Part shown: piece by piece, positions 31,718 through 42,422 of the stretch
Numbering within the stretch: position 1 is the stretch's first letter
How the letters are laid out: every line of letters starts with the position of its first letter
Assembly (NCBI RefSeq): GCF_009866965.1
Contig: NZ_SPKJ01000014.1
Coordinates: 1-61,450 of the forward strand
Length of the DNA: 61,450 bases
Source of the DNA: Propylenella binzhouense
Lineage (GTDB): Bacteria > Pseudomonadota > Alphaproteobacteria > Rhizobiales > Afifellaceae
Reading direction: 5' to 3'
Position numbers and translations under genes: made by a program
Notes under the pieces: generated by a model
What the model saw: the letters and a program-made list of their open reading frames with translations, nothing else
The model's database searches: none
What the model was told of the DNA's origin: nothing

Positions 31718-33178
31718 TCAGCGGAAGGCCGGCTCGTCGAAGCCCCTCAGCTTGCGGGAATGCAGCCGGTCGACGCCTTCCTCGCGCAGGCGCCGCATCG
31801 TCTCGAGCCCGACCATCAGGTGCTGGCGGACGCGCTCGCGGTAGAACGCGTTCGCCACGCCGCCGAGCTTCAGCTCGCCATGGAGCGGCTTGTCGGAAAC
31901 GCAGAGGAGCGTGCCGTAGGGCACCCGGAAGCGCAGGCCGTTAGCGGCGACCGTCGCCGATTCCATGTCGACCGCGATGGCCCGGCTGAGATTGAGCCGC
32001 GCGAAGAGCTCGTCGAAGCGCAGCTCCCAGTTCCGGTTGTCGGTGGTGGCGACGGTCCCCGTCCTCAGCCGCGTCTTGAGATCCTGGCCGCGCAGGCCCG
32101 TGACCGACGCCGTCGCATCCTGGAGCGCGACCTGCACCTCCGCGATCGGCGGCACCGGCACCCAGACCGGCAGGTCCTGATCGAGCACGTGGTCGTCGCG
32201 GACATAGCCGTGGGCGAGCACGTAGTCGCCGAGGAGCTGGCTCCGCCTCAGCCCCGCGCAATGGCCGAGCATGAGCCAGCAATGCGGCCGCAGGACAGCC
32301 AGATGGTCCGTTATCGTCTTCGCGTTGCTCGGCCCGACGCCGATATTGATGAGCGTGATGCCGTCGCTCGCCTCGCGCTTCAGGTGATAGGCGGGCATCT
32401 GCGGCAGGTAGCGGGGCGTCTCCTGGCCCGGCCCGCCCGCGGCGCGCGGACTGGGCGTCACGACGTTGCCGGGCTCCACGAACCCGACATAGCCGTCGCG
32501 GCCGACCTGCTCGTGCCCGAAGGCGACGAACGCGTCGACATAGCGCTGGTAGTTCGTCAGCAGCACGAAGCTCTGGAAGTGCTCAACCTTGGTGCCGGTA
32601 TAGTGCTCGAGCCGGGCGAGCGAATAGTCGACGCGCTCGGCCTCGAACAGCGCGAGCGGCCTCGGCTCGCCGTCGCGCCGCTGCAGCGTTCCGTTCGCGA
32701 TCGAATCGTCGGTGGCGCTGAGATCCGGCAGCGCGAAGCATTCCTGCAGCGCGCGCACGTCCTCCTCGCTGACGTCCGTGACGCTCTCCTCGAGCACGAA
32801 GGGAAGCGGGATCTGCCGCCGGCCCTCCCCGACATAGACCGGCACGCCGTGATGCCTGAGGAGGAGCTCGATCTGCTCCCGGTAGTAGCGGGCGAAGAGC
32901 GACGGACGGGTGAGCGTGGTGCCGTAATCGCCCGGCTCGAGGAGGACGCCGTAGGAGAGGCGCGCATCGACGTGGAGCTCCGCCCTGGCGACAGAGAGCC
33001 CGAGATAGGGATAGGGCGCATCGACCGGACAGGGGCCCGGCACGCGCCGGGCGGCGAAGGCGTCGAGGATCGCCGAAAGGCTGCGCTCATAGATCTCCGA
33101 AATGCGCGCGAGCGCCGCGTCGGCGTCCGTGAAGGGCTGAAGGTCGCGCGCCGGATGTCCGGCGCAGAGGCCGCTCAT
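31718..33178 (-). CDS. amn: AMP nucleosidase
   Basis: 486 residues. Cleaves AMP to adenine and ribose 5-phosphate. The N-terminal Amn-type domain (about 10-190) contains [22 protein letters not shown]; the C-terminal nucleoside-phosphorylase-fold domain (about 265-470) has [28 protein letters not shown] and the [12 protein letters not shown] motif used for the ribose. Length and both domains match enterobacterial and rhizobial Amn. The ATG at 33178 overlaps the guaC stop by 4 bp (ATGA), so the two form a purine-salvage operon. Convergent with the Trp-repeat protease gene 3 bp away. Confidence 0.95.
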   Translation of the reverse strand: MSGLCAGHPARDLQPFTDADAALARISEIYERSLSAILDAFAARRVPGPCPVDAPYPYLGLSVARAELHVDARLSYGVLLEPGDYGTTLTRPSLFARYYREQIELLLRHHGVPVYVGEGRRQIPLPFVLEESVTDVSEEDVRALQECFALPDLSATDDSIANGTLQRRDGEPRPLALFEAERVDYSLARLEHYTGTKVEHFQSFVLLTNYQRYVDAFVAFGHEQVGRDGYVGFVEPGNVVTPSPRAAGGPGQETPRYLPQMPAYHLKREASDGITLINIGVGPSNAKTITDHLAVLRPHCWLMLGHCAGLRRSQLLGDYVLAHGYVRDDHVLDQDLPVWVPVPPIAEVQVALQDATASVTGLRGQDLKTRLRTGTVATTDNRNWELRFDELFARLNLSRAIAVDMESATVAANGLRFRVPYGTLLCVSDKPLHGELKLGGVANAFYRERVRQHLMVGLETMRRLREEGVDRLHSRKLRGFDEPAFR

Positions 33179-34218
33179 CCGCCGAACACCGTGTTCAACT
33201 GGCTCCCGACGAGCACGAAGGTCGTCCGTTTCGGCACCTCCTTGAGCTTGCGCGCGCCGATATAGGTCATCATGCTGCGCACGCCGCCCATGATCTCCTG
33301 CATCGTGTCGGCCACCGGGCCGCGATAGGGCACTTCGACCGTCTTGCCTTCCGAGGCCCGGTAATGGGCGACCCCGCCGGAATGCTTGTTCATCGCGGTG
33401 TCGGAGGACATGCCGTAGAAGGTCATGCCGACGGGCACGCGCTCGCCGTCACGCTCCTCGTAGCGGATGTCGCCCTCGCATTCGTCGTGTCCGGCGAGCA
33501 TGCCGCCGAGCATCACGAAATCCGCGCCCGCCCCGTAGGCCTTGGCGACGTCGCCCGGCACCGTGCAGCCGCCGTCGGCGCAGACATGGCCGCCGAGCCC
33601 GTGTGCCGCATCGGCGCATTCGATGATCGCCGAGAGCTGCGGATAGCCGACGCCGGTCATCTTGCGCGTGGTGCAGACCGAGCCCGGCCCGATGCCGACC
33701 TTCACGATGTCGGCGCCGGCGAGCACGAGCTGCTCCGTCATGTCGCCGGTCACCACGTTGCCGGCCATCACCACCGCCTGCGGGTGCTCGGCGCGGATCT
33801 CGGCGACGAGCTCCACGAACTTCTCGGTGTAGCCGTTGGCGACATCGAGGCAGATCATCCGGATCGGCACCCGCCCGTCGACGCGGCGGAGCTTCTCGCG
33901 ATCGCTCTCGGTGGTCCCGAGCGAGTAGAAGGCGCCGCGCGAACCGTCCTCCTCGAAGAAGGCGGCGAGATCGTCCTCCGAATAGTGCTTGTGGAGCGCC
34001 ACCAGCGCGCCGAAGCCGGCAAGCGCCCGGGCCATCGCGAAGGTGCCCGTCACGTCCATGTTCGCGGCGATGAGCGGGAACCCCGTCCATTCGTTCCCGG
34101 CATGCCGGAAGCGGAGCGTGCGGTCGACGTCCACCTCGCTCCGGCTGCCGAGCGTCGAGCGCTTGGGCCGGATCAGGACGTCCTTGAAGTCGAGCTTCAG
34201 ATCGCTTTCGATACGCAT
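33175..34218 (-). CDS. guaC: GMP reductase
   Basis: 347 residues, the length of bacterial GuaC. Converts GMP to IMP with NADPH. TIM-barrel landmarks: [25 protein letters not shown] and the catalytic Cys loop [18 protein letters not shown]. The GMP-site segment [33 protein letters not shown] and [10 protein letters not shown] follow. No CBS domains, which separates it from IMP dehydrogenase. It heads the operon with amn; the promoter would be in the 103-bp gap to the cytochrome gene. Confidence 0.96.
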   Translation of the reverse strand: MRIESDLKLDFKDVLIRPKRSTLGSRSEVDVDRTLRFRHAGNEWTGFPLIAANMDVTGTFAMARALAGFGALVALHKHYSEDDLAAFFEEDGSRGAFYSLGTTESDREKLRRVDGRVPIRMICLDVANGYTEKFVELVAEIRAEHPQAVVMAGNVVTGDMTEQLVLAGADIVKVGIGPGSVCTTRKMTGVGYPQLSAIIECADAAHGLGGHVCADGGCTVPGDVAKAYGAGADFVMLGGMLAGHDECEGDIRYEERDGERVPVGMTFYGMSSDTAMNKHSGGVAHYRASEGKTVEVPYRGPVADTMQEIMGGVRSMMTYIGARKLKEVPKRTTFVLVGSQLNTVFGG

Positions 34219-34321
34219 GACTATCCCCGTCGAACGGCGCGGGCCGTCGGATCACCGGCTCCGCCGGAGAGATGGACCGCGCCCCCGCCTCAGGCAAGCG
34301 CCGCGCCGGCTGCCAAGAGCC

Positions 34322-35221
34322 TCACCTCTCCTTCGGATCGAGCACCTGCAGATAGGCGAGGAGGTCCGCGATCTGCCAGTAGTCCATGAAGCGGAGCGCG
34401 AGCATCTCCGCGCCCGGCACGCCGTTCATGATCTTGTGGAGCGCCTGTTCCGGCCGGTTGCGGACGACCCAGCCGAGCGAGGAGCGGTCGCCGTGCTCGC
34501 CGTGCAGGAAGCGCCGGCCGTCGAGCTGGTGGCAGTTGATGCAGGCGCCCTCGAAGATGTCGCGCCCGACCTCCGGCTCGCCGAGGGAGCGGCCGCGTTC
34601 GTCGAAGAAGTCCGCCTCGTCGATCTGGCCGCCGGTCAGGAAGCCGGCAAGGAGGTCGATGGCGAGATCCGGAACCGCGCCGACGAGGAACAGGCCGTGC
34701 GCATCGCGGATCCGCTCGGCGACATCCGCCGGGTTCTCGCCGTCGAGCGCGCGCAGGCTCGGGAAGTTCGCGCCCGGAATCCGGCGGGACGTCTCGCCCT
34801 CGCCGCCGCGATAGTCCCAGCCGTGGCAGGTGACGCAGCGCCAGGTCTGGCGCGCATCGATCTCGACATCCTTCGGGAAGGCCGGGTTGCGGCCGGCGGG
34901 CGCGGCCGTGCCCAGCACGACCCAGAGATCGTCGTAGAGCTTGCCGCCGACGGTGAGCATGAAGACCGGCCCGAGCTCCGTCTCGGCCGGCCGCGGCTCG
35001 TCGGATTCGCTCGCGGGCGGCTGCGGCGGCCGGTCGGCCGGAGCGGCCGCGGAGCGGGATTCCGCTGCCGCGACAGCACTGCCCGCCGCCGCTTCGCCGC
35101 CGGGGCCCTGCGCGCTTCCGCCGAGAACCCCGGCCGAAGAGGCGGACACGCAGAGGCCGGCGGAAAGCGCCAGTGCCATGCCAATCCGAAGCGCCCGAAT
35201 GCCCGCGCGTGATGCCATCAT
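34322..35221 (-). CDS. Exported dihaem c-type cytochrome
   Basis: 299 residues. Signal peptide (about 1-30), then an Ala/Pro/Ser-rich linker (30-80). Two haem sites are spaced about 98 residues apart: CVTCH (129-133) and CINCH (227-231). Candidate distal Met residues occur late (IMNGVPGAEM). Such dihaem cytochromes act in periplasmic electron transfer; the partner is not apparent. It stands alone on the minus strand between guaC and grpE. Confidence 0.88.
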   Translation of the reverse strand: MMASRAGIRALRIGMALALSAGLCVSASSAGVLGGSAQGPGGEAAAGSAVAAAESRSAAAPADRPPQPPASESDEPRPAETELGPVFMLTVGGKLYDDLWVVLGTAAPAGRNPAFPKDVEIDARQTWRCVTCHGWDYRGGEGETSRRIPGANFPSLRALDGENPADVAERIRDAHGLFLVGAVPDLAIDLLAGFLTGGQIDEADFFDERGRSLGEPEVGRDIFEGACINCHQLDGRRFLHGEHGDRSSLGWVVRNRPEQALHKIMNGVPGAEMLALRFMDYWQIADLLAYLQVLDPKER

Positions 35222-35337
35222 GCCGCCTCCCTCGCCGCAGCGCCTCCTATCACGCAGCGGGCGGGAAGGCAGCCGTCAGGGGACCGACCAACCGGACCTT
35301 GCCGGCAGCTTCCGCAACAAGGCCGGCGGCCGCAGGC

Positions 35338-35967
35338 TCAGCCGTTCTGGACCGTCTCCGGCTGGCCGGCCTGTCCCTGCTGCCCGTCCGCCGCCTTCGG
35401 GCCGCCCTTCGAGACGCCGACCATCGCCGCGCGCAGCACGCGGTCGCCGATCATGTAGCCCGGCTGCATCACCTGGACGACGGTCCCGGCCGGCACGCTC
35501 GGATCCGGAACCTCGAACACCGCCTGGTGCCGGTTCGGGTCGAACCGCTCGCCGGCGGCCTCGATCTGCGTCACGCCGTGCTTGCCGAGAAGGCGCGCCA
35601 TCTCGCGCGCGGTCATCTCGACGCCTTCGACGAGGCTCGCCATGGCGGTATCGGCGCGCAGCTCCTCCGGAACGGAGTCGAGCGCCCGCGCGAGATTGTC
35701 GTTCACCGTCAGCATGTCGGCCGCGAACCGCGTCACCGAATACTTGCGCGCGTCGGCGAGCTCGCGCTCGGCGCGCTTGCGGTAATTGTCGAGATCGGCG
35801 GCCACGCGCACCAGTCTCTCCGTCAGATCGGCCTTCTCCGCCTCCAGGCGCGCCACGGCGTCCTGCGCGCTCTCGCCGGCCGCGGCACGCGCTTCCTCGC
35901 CGACGGCACCGTCGGAGGCGGCGGCGGCAGCTTCAGACGCGGCTTTGGTCCGGTCCGTGTCGGTCAT
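35338..35967 (-). CDS. grpE: GrpE nucleotide exchange factor
   Basis: 209 residues from the ATG at 35967 (AGGGG eight bases upstream; a GTG three codons earlier is also open). A disordered Ala-rich N-terminus leads into a coiled coil (about 40-90, LEAEKADLTERLVRVAADLDNYRKRAERE) and the beta-domain (about 130-190, FDPNRHQAVFEVPD, GYMIGDRVLRAAMVGVSK). It releases ADP from DnaK. It follows hrcA by 67 bp in the usual alphaproteobacterial hrcA-grpE order. The Gln/Gly-rich tail is species-specific. Confidence 0.96.
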   Translation of the reverse strand: MTDTDRTKAASEAAAAASDGAVGEEARAAAGESAQDAVARLEAEKADLTERLVRVAADLDNYRKRAERELADARKYSVTRFAADMLTVNDNLARALDSVPEELRADTAMASLVEGVEMTAREMARLLGKHGVTQIEAAGERFDPNRHQAVFEVPDPSVPAGTVVQVMQPGYMIGDRVLRAAMVGVSKGGPKAADGQQGQAGQPETVQNG

Positions 35968-36034
35968 GTCCGTCACCCCTGTTCGCTGTTCGCGCGGGAT
36001 ATCGAACCTGCCGGCGGCAAAATCAAGCGCGCCG

Positions 36035-37096
36035 TCAGCGGCCCAGAAGCTGAGTGACGAGCTGGGCGGTGTAGTTCACGGCCGGCACGACGCGGGCGTA
36101 GTTGAGCCGGGTCGGGCCGATCACGCCGAGCACGCCGACGACGCGGTCGCCCGTATCGCGGAACGGCGCCACGACCAGCGACGATCCGGAGAGCGAGAAG
36201 AGCTTGTTCTCCGATCCGATGAAGATCTTCACGCCCTCGCCCTGCTCGGCAAGCCCGAGCAGCTGGATGATGTCGGTCTTCGTCTCCAGGTCGTCGAAGA
36301 GGAGACGGAGCCGCTCGATGTCCTCGGCCGCGCGGAGATCCTCCAGGAGGTTCGAGACGCCGCGGACAATCAGCGTGCCCTCCCGGCTGCCGTTGCCGGA
36401 CCAGGTCGCAAGCCCCGCGGCGATGACGCGGTCGGTGAGCTCGTCGATCTCGCGCCGGCGCTCCTCCCGGAGCCGCTCCAGCTCCGCGCGCGCCTCGGCG
36501 AGCGTGCGGCCCAGAATGTGCGCGTTGAGATAGTTGCCGGCCGCCGTCAGCGACGCCGTCGGCAGGCCGCGCGGCACGTCGATGACGCGGTTCTCCACGG
36601 TGCCGTTCTCCGCCACCAGCACGACGAGCGCCCGGGTCGGCTCGATCCGGACGAAATCGATGTGCTTCAGGCGCGCATCGACCTTGGCGGAGAGCACGAC
36701 GCCGGCGCCCCGCGACATGGCGGAGAGCATCTGGCTCGCCTCGGTGAAGAGGCTCTCGATCGAGCGGTTCTCGCCGATGGCCTTCACCTCGGCGTCCATG
36801 CGCCGGCGCTCCTCCTCGGCGATGTCGCCGATCTCCATGACGGAATCGATGAAGAAGCGGAGCCCGAACTCGGTCGGCAGCCGGCCGGCACTGGTATGGG
36901 GCGCATAGATGAGGCCCATCGCCTCGAGATCCGCCATCACGTTGCGCACGGAGGCGGGCGACAGCGCTGCCGTCAGGATACGGCTGAGATTGCGGGACCC
37001 GACGGGGGCCCCGGTCTCCAGATAGCACTCGACGATCCGGCGGAAGATCTCCCGCGAGCGGTCGTCGAGGGCGTAGAGCGATTCAGGATGGTTCAT
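36035..37096 (-). CDS. hrcA: HrcA heat-inducible transcription repressor
   Basis: 353 residues. An N-terminal winged helix (about 10-75, [34 protein letters not shown]) precedes the GAF-like dimer domain. It normally binds CIRCE (TTAGCACTC-N9-GAGTGCTAA) before groESL. I see no CIRCE element upstream of hrcA or grpE, so it probably acts elsewhere. Divergent from rph with a 146-bp gap. Confidence 0.96.
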   Translation of the reverse strand: MNHPESLYALDDRSREIFRRIVECYLETGAPVGSRNLSRILTAALSPASVRNVMADLEAMGLIYAPHTSAGRLPTEFGLRFFIDSVMEIGDIAEEERRRMDAEVKAIGENRSIESLFTEASQMLSAMSRGAGVVLSAKVDARLKHIDFVRIEPTRALVVLVAENGTVENRVIDVPRGLPTASLTAAGNYLNAHILGRTLAEARAELERLREERRREIDELTDRVIAAGLATWSGNGSREGTLIVRGVSNLLEDLRAAEDIERLRLLFDDLETKTDIIQLLGLAEQGEGVKIFIGSENKLFSLSGSSLVVAPFRDTGDRVVGVLGVIGPTRLNYARVVPAVNYTAQLVTQLLGR

Positions 37097-37242
37097 CGCG
37101 TCAGCAGATCGTCCTCAGACTCGTCCAGAACACGACCAATGCATACAGGTCGACATATTGATTGCGCGCGGCAGCCTGGCAAGCCCGGCGCTTTACCTCG
37201 GCCCGGCCTCGGCCTAACAGGGCGGCGGATCAGGGAGAAACG

Positions 37243-37956
37243 ATGAGACCATCGAAGAGGGCGCCGGACGAGCTCCGGCCGGTGTCGCTGGAGCGGGGCT
37301 TCTCGAAGCATGCCGAGGGCTCCTGCCTCGTCCGGTTCGGCGACACGCACGTGCTGTGCACGGCGAGCGTCGGCGAGCAGACCCCGGGATGGCTGCGCGG
37401 CACCGGGAAGGGCTGGGTGACGGCGGAATACGGCATGCTGCCGCGCTCCACCAACGAGCGCATGCGGCGCGAATCGGCGCAGGGCCGGCAGGGCGGCCGC
37501 ACGCTCGAGATCCAGCGCCTGATCGGCCGGTCGCTGCGGGCGGTGGTCGACCTGAAGGCGATCGGCGAGCGGCAGATCACCGTCGACTGCGACGTCATCC
37601 AGGCCGACGGCGGCACCCGGACCGCTTCGATCACCGGCGGCTGGGTCGCGCTCCACGACGCGCTCGCCTGGATGCGCAAGCGCGGCATGGTGGGCGACGG
37701 CGCGCTCGTCGACCACGTCGCCGCGATCTCGTGCGGGATCCACGGCGGACAGGCGGTGCTCGACCTCGACTATTCGGAGGATTCGGAGGCCGGCACCGAC
37801 GCCAATTTCGTGATGACCGGCAAGGGCGGTCTCGTCGAGGTGCAGGCGACCGCGGAAGGCGCGCCGTTCTCCGACGACGACCTGCAGGCCCTGATGGCGC
37901 TCGCCAGGCGCGGGATCCGGCGGCTCGTCGACCTGCAGGCGATGGCGGTGGGCTGA
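37243..37956 (+). CDS. rph: RNase PH
   Basis: 237 residues. Trims tRNA 3' ends by phosphorolysis. Landmarks: [26 protein letters not shown], the active-site segment [21 protein letters not shown] and [21 protein letters not shown]. The ATG at 37243 matches the family start; an upstream extension is rejected. The stop lies 4 bp before rdgB, so rph-rdgB-hemW form an operon. Confidence 0.97.
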   Translation: MRPSKRAPDELRPVSLERGFSKHAEGSCLVRFGDTHVLCTASVGEQTPGWLRGTGKGWVTAEYGMLPRSTNERMRRESAQGRQGGRTLEIQRLIGRSLRAVVDLKAIGERQITVDCDVIQADGGTRTASITGGWVALHDALAWMRKRGMVGDGALVDHVAAISCGIHGGQAVLDLDYSEDSEAGTDANFVMTGKGGLVEVQATAEGAPFSDDDLQALMALARRGIRRLVDLQAMAVG

Positions 37957-37960
37957 TCCG

Positions 37961-38596
37961 ATGCGCCTCGAGCCCGGCACGCTCGTCGTCGCGAGCCACA
38001 ATCCCGGCAAGGTGCGCGAGATCCGCGATCTCCTCGCACCGTTCGGCTTCGACGTCCGCTCCGCCGGCGAGCTCGGCCTGCCCGAGCCGGAGGAGACCGG
38101 GACGAGCTTCGAGGAGAACGCGGTCCTGAAGGCCCGGGCGGCGGCGGAAGCCTCCGGCCTGCCGGCGCTCGCCGACGATTCCGGGCTCGCGGTCGACGCG
38201 CTCGGCGGCGAGCCGGGCATCTATTCGGCGCGCTGGGCCGGTCCCGACAAGGACTTCGCCCGCGCCATGCGCAATGTCGAGGAGCGGCTCCAGGCGGCCG
38301 GCGCCCGCGATCCGGCGGCCCGGGGCGGCCGGTTCGTCTGCGTCCTCGCGCTCGCCCGCCCCGACGGCAGCGTCGAGACCTTCCCGGGCATCGTCGAGGG
38401 CACGCTCGTCTGGCCGCCGCGCGGCAGCGAGGGCTTCGGCTACGACCCGATGTTCCTGCCTGCGGGCGAGGCGCGGACCTTCGGCGAGATGAGTGCGCAG
38501 GAGAAGCACGGCTGGAAGCCGGGCGAGGCCGCGGCGCTTTCGCACCGCGCCCGCGCCTTCAGGCTGTTCGCGGAGGCCTGCCTGGGTCCGACATGA
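37961..38596 (+). CDS. rdgB: RdgB/HAM1 family XTP/dITP pyrophosphatase
   Basis: 211 residues. It removes inosine and xanthosine triphosphates from the nucleotide pool. Motifs are [13 protein letters not shown] (start), [47 protein letters not shown] and the end [26 protein letters not shown]...LSHRARAF. It overlaps hemW by 4 bp. Confidence 0.96.
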   Translation: MRLEPGTLVVASHNPGKVREIRDLLAPFGFDVRSAGELGLPEPEETGTSFEENAVLKARAAAEASGLPALADDSGLAVDALGGEPGIYSARWAGPDKDFARAMRNVEERLQAAGARDPAARGGRFVCVLALARPDGSVETFPGIVEGTLVWPPRGSEGFGYDPMFLPAGEARTFGEMSAQEKHGWKPGEAAALSHRARAFRLFAEACLGPT

Positions 38597-39768
38597 GCGC
38601 GACGGCGCCCGCATCCGTGCCGGAGGCGGCGACCGCCTTCGGCGTCTACCTGCATTGGCCGTTCTGCGCGGCCAAGTGCCCCTATTGCGACTTCAACTCC
38701 CACGTCCGGCAGGCGCCGCCCGACCAGGCGCGCTTCGCCGCGGCCTTCGCCCGGGAGATCGGGAACGCCGCCGCGCTCACGCCCGGCCGCACGGTCACCT
38801 CGGTCTTCCTCGGCGGCGGCACGCCCTCGCTGATGGCGCCGGCGACGGTCGCCGCGCTGCTCGACGCCGTCGCGGCCGCCTGGCCCGTCGCCCCCGACGC
38901 GGAGATCACGCTCGAGGCCAATCCGTCGAGCGTGGAGGCGGAGCGCTTCCGCGGCTACCGGGCGGCTGGGGTGAACCGCGTCTCGCTCGGCGTCCAGTCG
39001 CTCCATGACGACGCCTTGAGGGCGCTCGGGCGGCTTCACGACGCGGCCGAGGCCCGGCGCGCGATCGCGCTCGCCCGCGCCACCTTTCCGCGCCTCTCCT
39101 TCGACCTGATCTATGCGCGGCCGGGCCAGTCGCTCGCCGAATGGGAGGGCGAACTCGAGGCGGCGATCGGGCTCGCGGCCGACCATCTCTCGCTCTACCA
39201 GCTCACCATCGAGCCGGGCACGGCCTATCACCGGCTCCATGCGGCGGGCCGGCTTAACGTCCCCGACGCGGATCACGCCGCCGATCTCTACGAGCTGACC
39301 CAGGAGGTCACCGCCCGCCGCGGGCTCGCCGCATACGAGATCTCCAACCATGCCGCGCCCGGCGCGGAGAGCCGGCACAACCTCACCTACTGGCGCTACC
39401 GCGACTATGTGGGGATCGGACCCGGCGCGCACGGACGCTTCACGCTCGACGGGTCGAAGCGCGCGAGCGACGCGGAGCGCCTGCCCGAGCGATGGCTGGA
39501 GCTGGTCGAGACGACAGGCACGGGGACGGCGGTCTCCGAGCCGCTGACGGCGGACGAGGCGGCCGACGAGATGCTCCTCATGGGCCTCAGGCTGCGGGAG
39601 GGCATCGACCTCGGCCGCCATGCCGGCCTTGCGGGCCGCGGCCTCGACGCGGGCCGGATCGCCGGCCTCGCCGACCTCGGCCTCGTCGAGACGACGGCGG
39701 AGGGCCGCCTGCGCGCGACGGCTGCCGGCGCGCTGGTGCTGAACCGGCTGGTGGCCGAGCTCGCCTGA
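38593..39768 (+). CDS. hemW: HemW-like radical SAM haem chaperone
   Basis: 391 residues. The radical-SAM cluster motif is [14 protein letters not shown] (CxxxCxxC); GGGTPSLM and ANPSS are the SAM-binding segments. The extra FNS H pattern (CDFNSH in place of the CDFYS of true HemN) and lack of a second Cys are typical of HemW, a haem-insertion protein rather than coproporphyrinogen dehydrogenase. Third gene of rph-rdgB-hemW; convergent with the PBP-activator gene. Confidence 0.93.
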   Translation: MSATAPASVPEAATAFGVYLHWPFCAAKCPYCDFNSHVRQAPPDQARFAAAFAREIGNAAALTPGRTVTSVFLGGGTPSLMAPATVAALLDAVAAAWPVAPDAEITLEANPSSVEAERFRGYRAAGVNRVSLGVQSLHDDALRALGRLHDAAEARRAIALARATFPRLSFDLIYARPGQSLAEWEGELEAAIGLAADHLSLYQLTIEPGTAYHRLHAAGRLNVPDADHAADLYELTQEVTARRGLAAYEISNHAAPGAESRHNLTYWRYRDYVGIGPGAHGRFTLDGSKRASDAERLPERWLELVETTGTGTAVSEPLTADEAADEMLLMGLRLREGIDLGRHAGLAGRGLDAGRIAGLADLGLVETTAEGRLRATAAGALVLNRLVAELA

Positions 39769-39774
39769 CCGCGA

Positions 39775-40983
39775 TCAGCTGCCGCTGGCGAAGCTCCGGG
39801 CCGCAGGTTCGGCGACGCGCGTCCCCGATCCCGTCACCTCGTAGACCGCGAGACGACGCTCGGTCGTGCCGGACGGCCCGAAGCGGAACACGCCGTCTAT
39901 GCCGGAGAAGCCGTTCGGATTGCCGATGATCGCGGTCGTGAACGGGTCGTCTCCGAACTGGCGCACGAGGCCCGCCGCGAGCACGGTCGCATCATAGGCG
40001 AGCGTCGTGTTGCGGGGCGGCGCCGAGCCGTAGGCGGTGCGATAGCGCTGCGCGAACGCCTCGTAGCCCTGCATCACCGGCGCCGGGAACACCGCCCCGG
40101 CCAGCGCGGCGCTGTTCGGCACCCGCGGATCGTTCGGATCGCCCCACTGGCCGCTGCCGAGGAACATCTTCGAGGCGGGCGTGACGCCGGCCGAGGCGAG
40201 CATCGGCGCGAGCGCCAGCACGCGGTCGGGCACGTCGGGCACCAGAAGCGCGTCGAAAGTCGAACCCGCAGCCCCGACCGCCGCCGCCTTGGCCTGCATG
40301 TCGGCCGTGTCGCCGTAGCTCTCGATCAGCGCGACGCGGCCGCCGGTCCGCGCCACCGCCTCGCGGAACGCCGCCTCCACGACCGCGCCATAGGCGTTGG
40401 CCGGCAGGAGCGCCGCGAAGGACCGCCTTCCCTTCTGCGCGGCGTAGGTGACGATCCGGTTCACGTCGTCGGCCGGCGGGAAGCTCAGCAGGTAGACGCC
40501 GCTGCCGGCAAGCGAGGAATCGGAGGAGAAGGCGACCATCGGCACGCCCGCCTGCCGCGCCTGCGGCGCGACGGCGGCAACCTCCGTCGCGAACACCGGC
40601 CCGAGAATGATCTCGGCGCCCTCGCCGAGCGCGCGTCCGGCCGCGGCCTGCGCGCCGGTCGGCGTCCCGCTGGTGTCGTAGATCACGAGCTCGATCCCGG
40701 TATTGGGGAAGTCGCGCATCGCCAGCTCGGCGGCGTTGCGGAAGGCCTGTCCGGTCGTGCCCGCATTGCCGGAACCGGACGTCGGAAGGAGCATCGCGAC
40801 CCGGACCTCGCCGCCCCCGAACACCTGGCCCGACGCCGCCGCCGCGCCGCCCGGCACGGGCGGGGACGCAGGCGGCGCATTGCCCCGGCCGGGAAGGGAA
40901 ATGCAGCCGGCAACCGCGAGAGTGGCGAAGAGGACCACGAGGGCCTGGACCTTTCGCAGCATGGCCGGGATCGCGCGGGACAC
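39775..40983 (-). CDS. LppC/LpoA-like penicillin-binding protein activator lipoprotein
   Basis: 402 residues. A lipoprotein signal peptide with lipobox LAVAGC (Cys27) precedes a Pro/Ala/Gly-rich linker and a type I periplasmic binding fold (about 58-380, VRVAMLLPTSGSG, ILGPVFATEVAAVAPQARQAGVPMVAFSSD). The start is GTG at 40983: AAGGAG lies five bases upstream, stronger than anything near the later ATG. In Rhizobiales this family sits next to rsmI-yraN-gshB, as here. It is believed to act on peptidoglycan synthases; direct proof for this protein is lacking. Confidence 0.9.
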   Translation of the reverse strand: MSRAIPAMLRKVQALVVLFATLAVAGCISLPGRGNAPPASPPVPGGAAAASGQVFGGGEVRVAMLLPTSGSGNAGTTGQAFRNAAELAMRDFPNTGIELVIYDTSGTPTGAQAAAGRALGEGAEIILGPVFATEVAAVAPQARQAGVPMVAFSSDSSLAGSGVYLLSFPPADDVNRIVTYAAQKGRRSFAALLPANAYGAVVEAAFREAVARTGGRVALIESYGDTADMQAKAAAVGAAGSTFDALLVPDVPDRVLALAPMLASAGVTPASKMFLGSGQWGDPNDPRVPNSAALAGAVFPAPVMQGYEAFAQRYRTAYGSAPPRNTTLAYDATVLAAGLVRQFGDDPFTTAIIGNPNGFSGIDGVFRFGPSGTTERRLAVYEVTGSGTRVAEPAARSFASGS

Positions 40984-41034
40984 GGGCGCTCCTTTCGAAA
41001 GCCTGGACAGCGGGACGCGACCCTAGGAAGATTT

Positions 41035-41985
41035 ATGCAGTGCGGCAAGAGAAGGCCTGACCGGGGGATGGATGAGGACGGCGAGGGCGCTGCCGGGCTG
41101 CCGGGCGCGAAGAGCTACGTGGTCCGGGGCCAGATCGTGCGCGCGCCCACCCTCGCGCCCGGGCTCTACCTGGTGGCGACGCCGATCGGCCATCTCGACG
41201 ACATCACGCTGCGCGCGCTCGATACGCTCGCCGCCGCCGGCCTGATCGCCTGCGAGGACACCCGCGTCACCCGCAAGCTCCTGACGCGCTACGGCATATC
41301 GGCCGCCGTCACGGCCTATCACGAGCACAGCGGGCCGGAGGCCGCCCGCCGCATCCTCGCCGCGCTCGAGCGCGGCGAGGCGGTCGCGCTCGTCTCCGAC
41401 GCCGGCACGCCCCTCGTCTCCGACCCGGGCTTCCGCCTGGTCCGCGACGCGGTCGAACGTGGCCATAGCGTGGTGCCGGTTCCGGGCGCATCCTCCGTGC
41501 TCGCCGCGCTCGCCGGCGCCGGCCTGCCGACGGACACGTTCCTCTTCGCCGGCTTCCTGCCGAACAAGGCCGGCCAGCGCCGGAGCCGGCTGGAGGCGCT
41601 CGCCGGGATCCCGGCGACGCTCGTGCTGCTCGAATCGCCGAACCGGATCGGCGCGCTGCTCGCCGACGCCGCGGCGGTGCTCGGCGGCGCACGCGAGGCG
41701 GCCGTCTGCCGCGAGATGACGAAGCTGCACGAGACCTTCGACCGCGGCACGCTCGCCGCGCTCGCCGAGCGCTACGGCGACGGCCCCGCCCGCGGCGAGA
41801 TCGTGCTCGTCGTCGCGCCGCCCGGGGAGGCCGAGCCCGTCGCGGCGGAAGACCTCGACGAGCGGATCCGCGCGGCGCTCACCCGGCTCGGGGTGCGGGA
41901 CGCCGCCGACGCGGTGGCCGCGGAGACGGGCGCGAAGCGGCGCGACGTCTACCAGCGCGCACTGGCGCTGAAAGCCGGACGATGA
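41035..41985 (+). CDS. rsmI: RsmI, 16S rRNA (cytidine-1402-2'-O)-methyltransferase
   Basis: 316 residues. TIM-like tetrapyrrole-methylase fold: LYLVATPIGHLDDITLRAL, ACEDTRVTRKLL, ALVSDAGTPLVSDPG and the C-terminal KRRDVYQRAL. The ATG at 41035 has AGGAAG at the right distance; one at 41068 is an alternative, and homologues' N-termini vary here. It starts the operon rsmI-yraN-gshB and is divergent from the PBP-activator gene (51-bp gap). Confidence 0.95.
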   Translation: MQCGKRRPDRGMDEDGEGAAGLPGAKSYVVRGQIVRAPTLAPGLYLVATPIGHLDDITLRALDTLAAAGLIACEDTRVTRKLLTRYGISAAVTAYHEHSGPEAARRILAALERGEAVALVSDAGTPLVSDPGFRLVRDAVERGHSVVPVPGASSVLAALAGAGLPTDTFLFAGFLPNKAGQRRSRLEALAGIPATLVLLESPNRIGALLADAAAVLGGAREAAVCREMTKLHETFDRGTLAALAERYGDGPARGEIVLVVAPPGEAEPVAAEDLDERIRAALTRLGVRDAADAVAAETGAKRRDVYQRALALKAGR

Positions 41986-42362
41986 GCCCGCGCGGCTTCG
42001 GCGCGGCGCGGCGGCAGGCCTACCGCCGCGGCCATGCGGCCGAATTCGCCGCCCTGCTCCTCCTCGCCGCCAAGGGCTACCGCGCACTTGCGCGCCGCTA
42101 CAGGACGCCGCTCGGCGAGATCGACCTCGTGCTGAAGCGGGGCGACACGATCGTCTTCGCCGAGGTGAAGGCCCGTCCGACGCTCCGCGACGGGATGGAT
42201 TCCGTCACGCCGGCGGCGGAGCGCCGGATCGCCGGCGCGGCCGGCATCTGGCTCGCCCGCCATCCGAGGGCGGCCGCGCTGACGCTCCGCTTCGACCTCG
42301 TGATCGTCCGGCCCTGGCGGCTGCCGCACCACGTCCCGGACGCGTTTCGGCCGGGCTGGTGA
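41982..42362 (+). CDS. yraN: YraN/UPF0102 family protein
   Basis: 126 residues of the endonuclease-like UPF0102 fold: RGHAAEFAALLLLAAKGYRALARRYRTPLGEIDLVLKRGDTIVFAEVKAR. The motif GEIDLV...FAEVKAR is the Asp-(Glu-x-Lys) core. The biological role is unsettled (possible Holliday-junction or DNA-processing enzyme). It overlaps rsmI by 4 bp. Confidence 0.93.
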   Translation: MSPRGFGAARRQAYRRGHAAEFAALLLLAAKGYRALARRYRTPLGEIDLVLKRGDTIVFAEVKARPTLRDGMDSVTPAAERRIAGAAGIWLARHPRAAALTLRFDLVIVRPWRLPHHVPDAFRPGW

Positions 42363-42422
42363 TTGAACGCAGCGGGTCCCGGGGCTATCGCAGGGCGACT
42401 TCGCAACCCGAGAGCCGCAGGC

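Noticed and set aside
30077-31844. Several open frames opposite or out of phase with the Trp-repeat gene, with regular Pro/Ala/Ile/Gly or Thr/Gly/Met repeats
   Set aside because: They are automatic products of the 12-bp DNA repeat. Only the Trp frame has a catalytic domain, and its Trp pattern survives synonymous change.
37097-37242. CIRCE element before hrcA
   Set aside because: The TTAGCACTC-N9-GAGTGCTAA pattern is absent both here and before grpE.
38593-39768. Coproporphyrinogen III dehydrogenase (HemN)
   Set aside because: Sequence features and length fit HemW, a haem chaperone, better than HemN.
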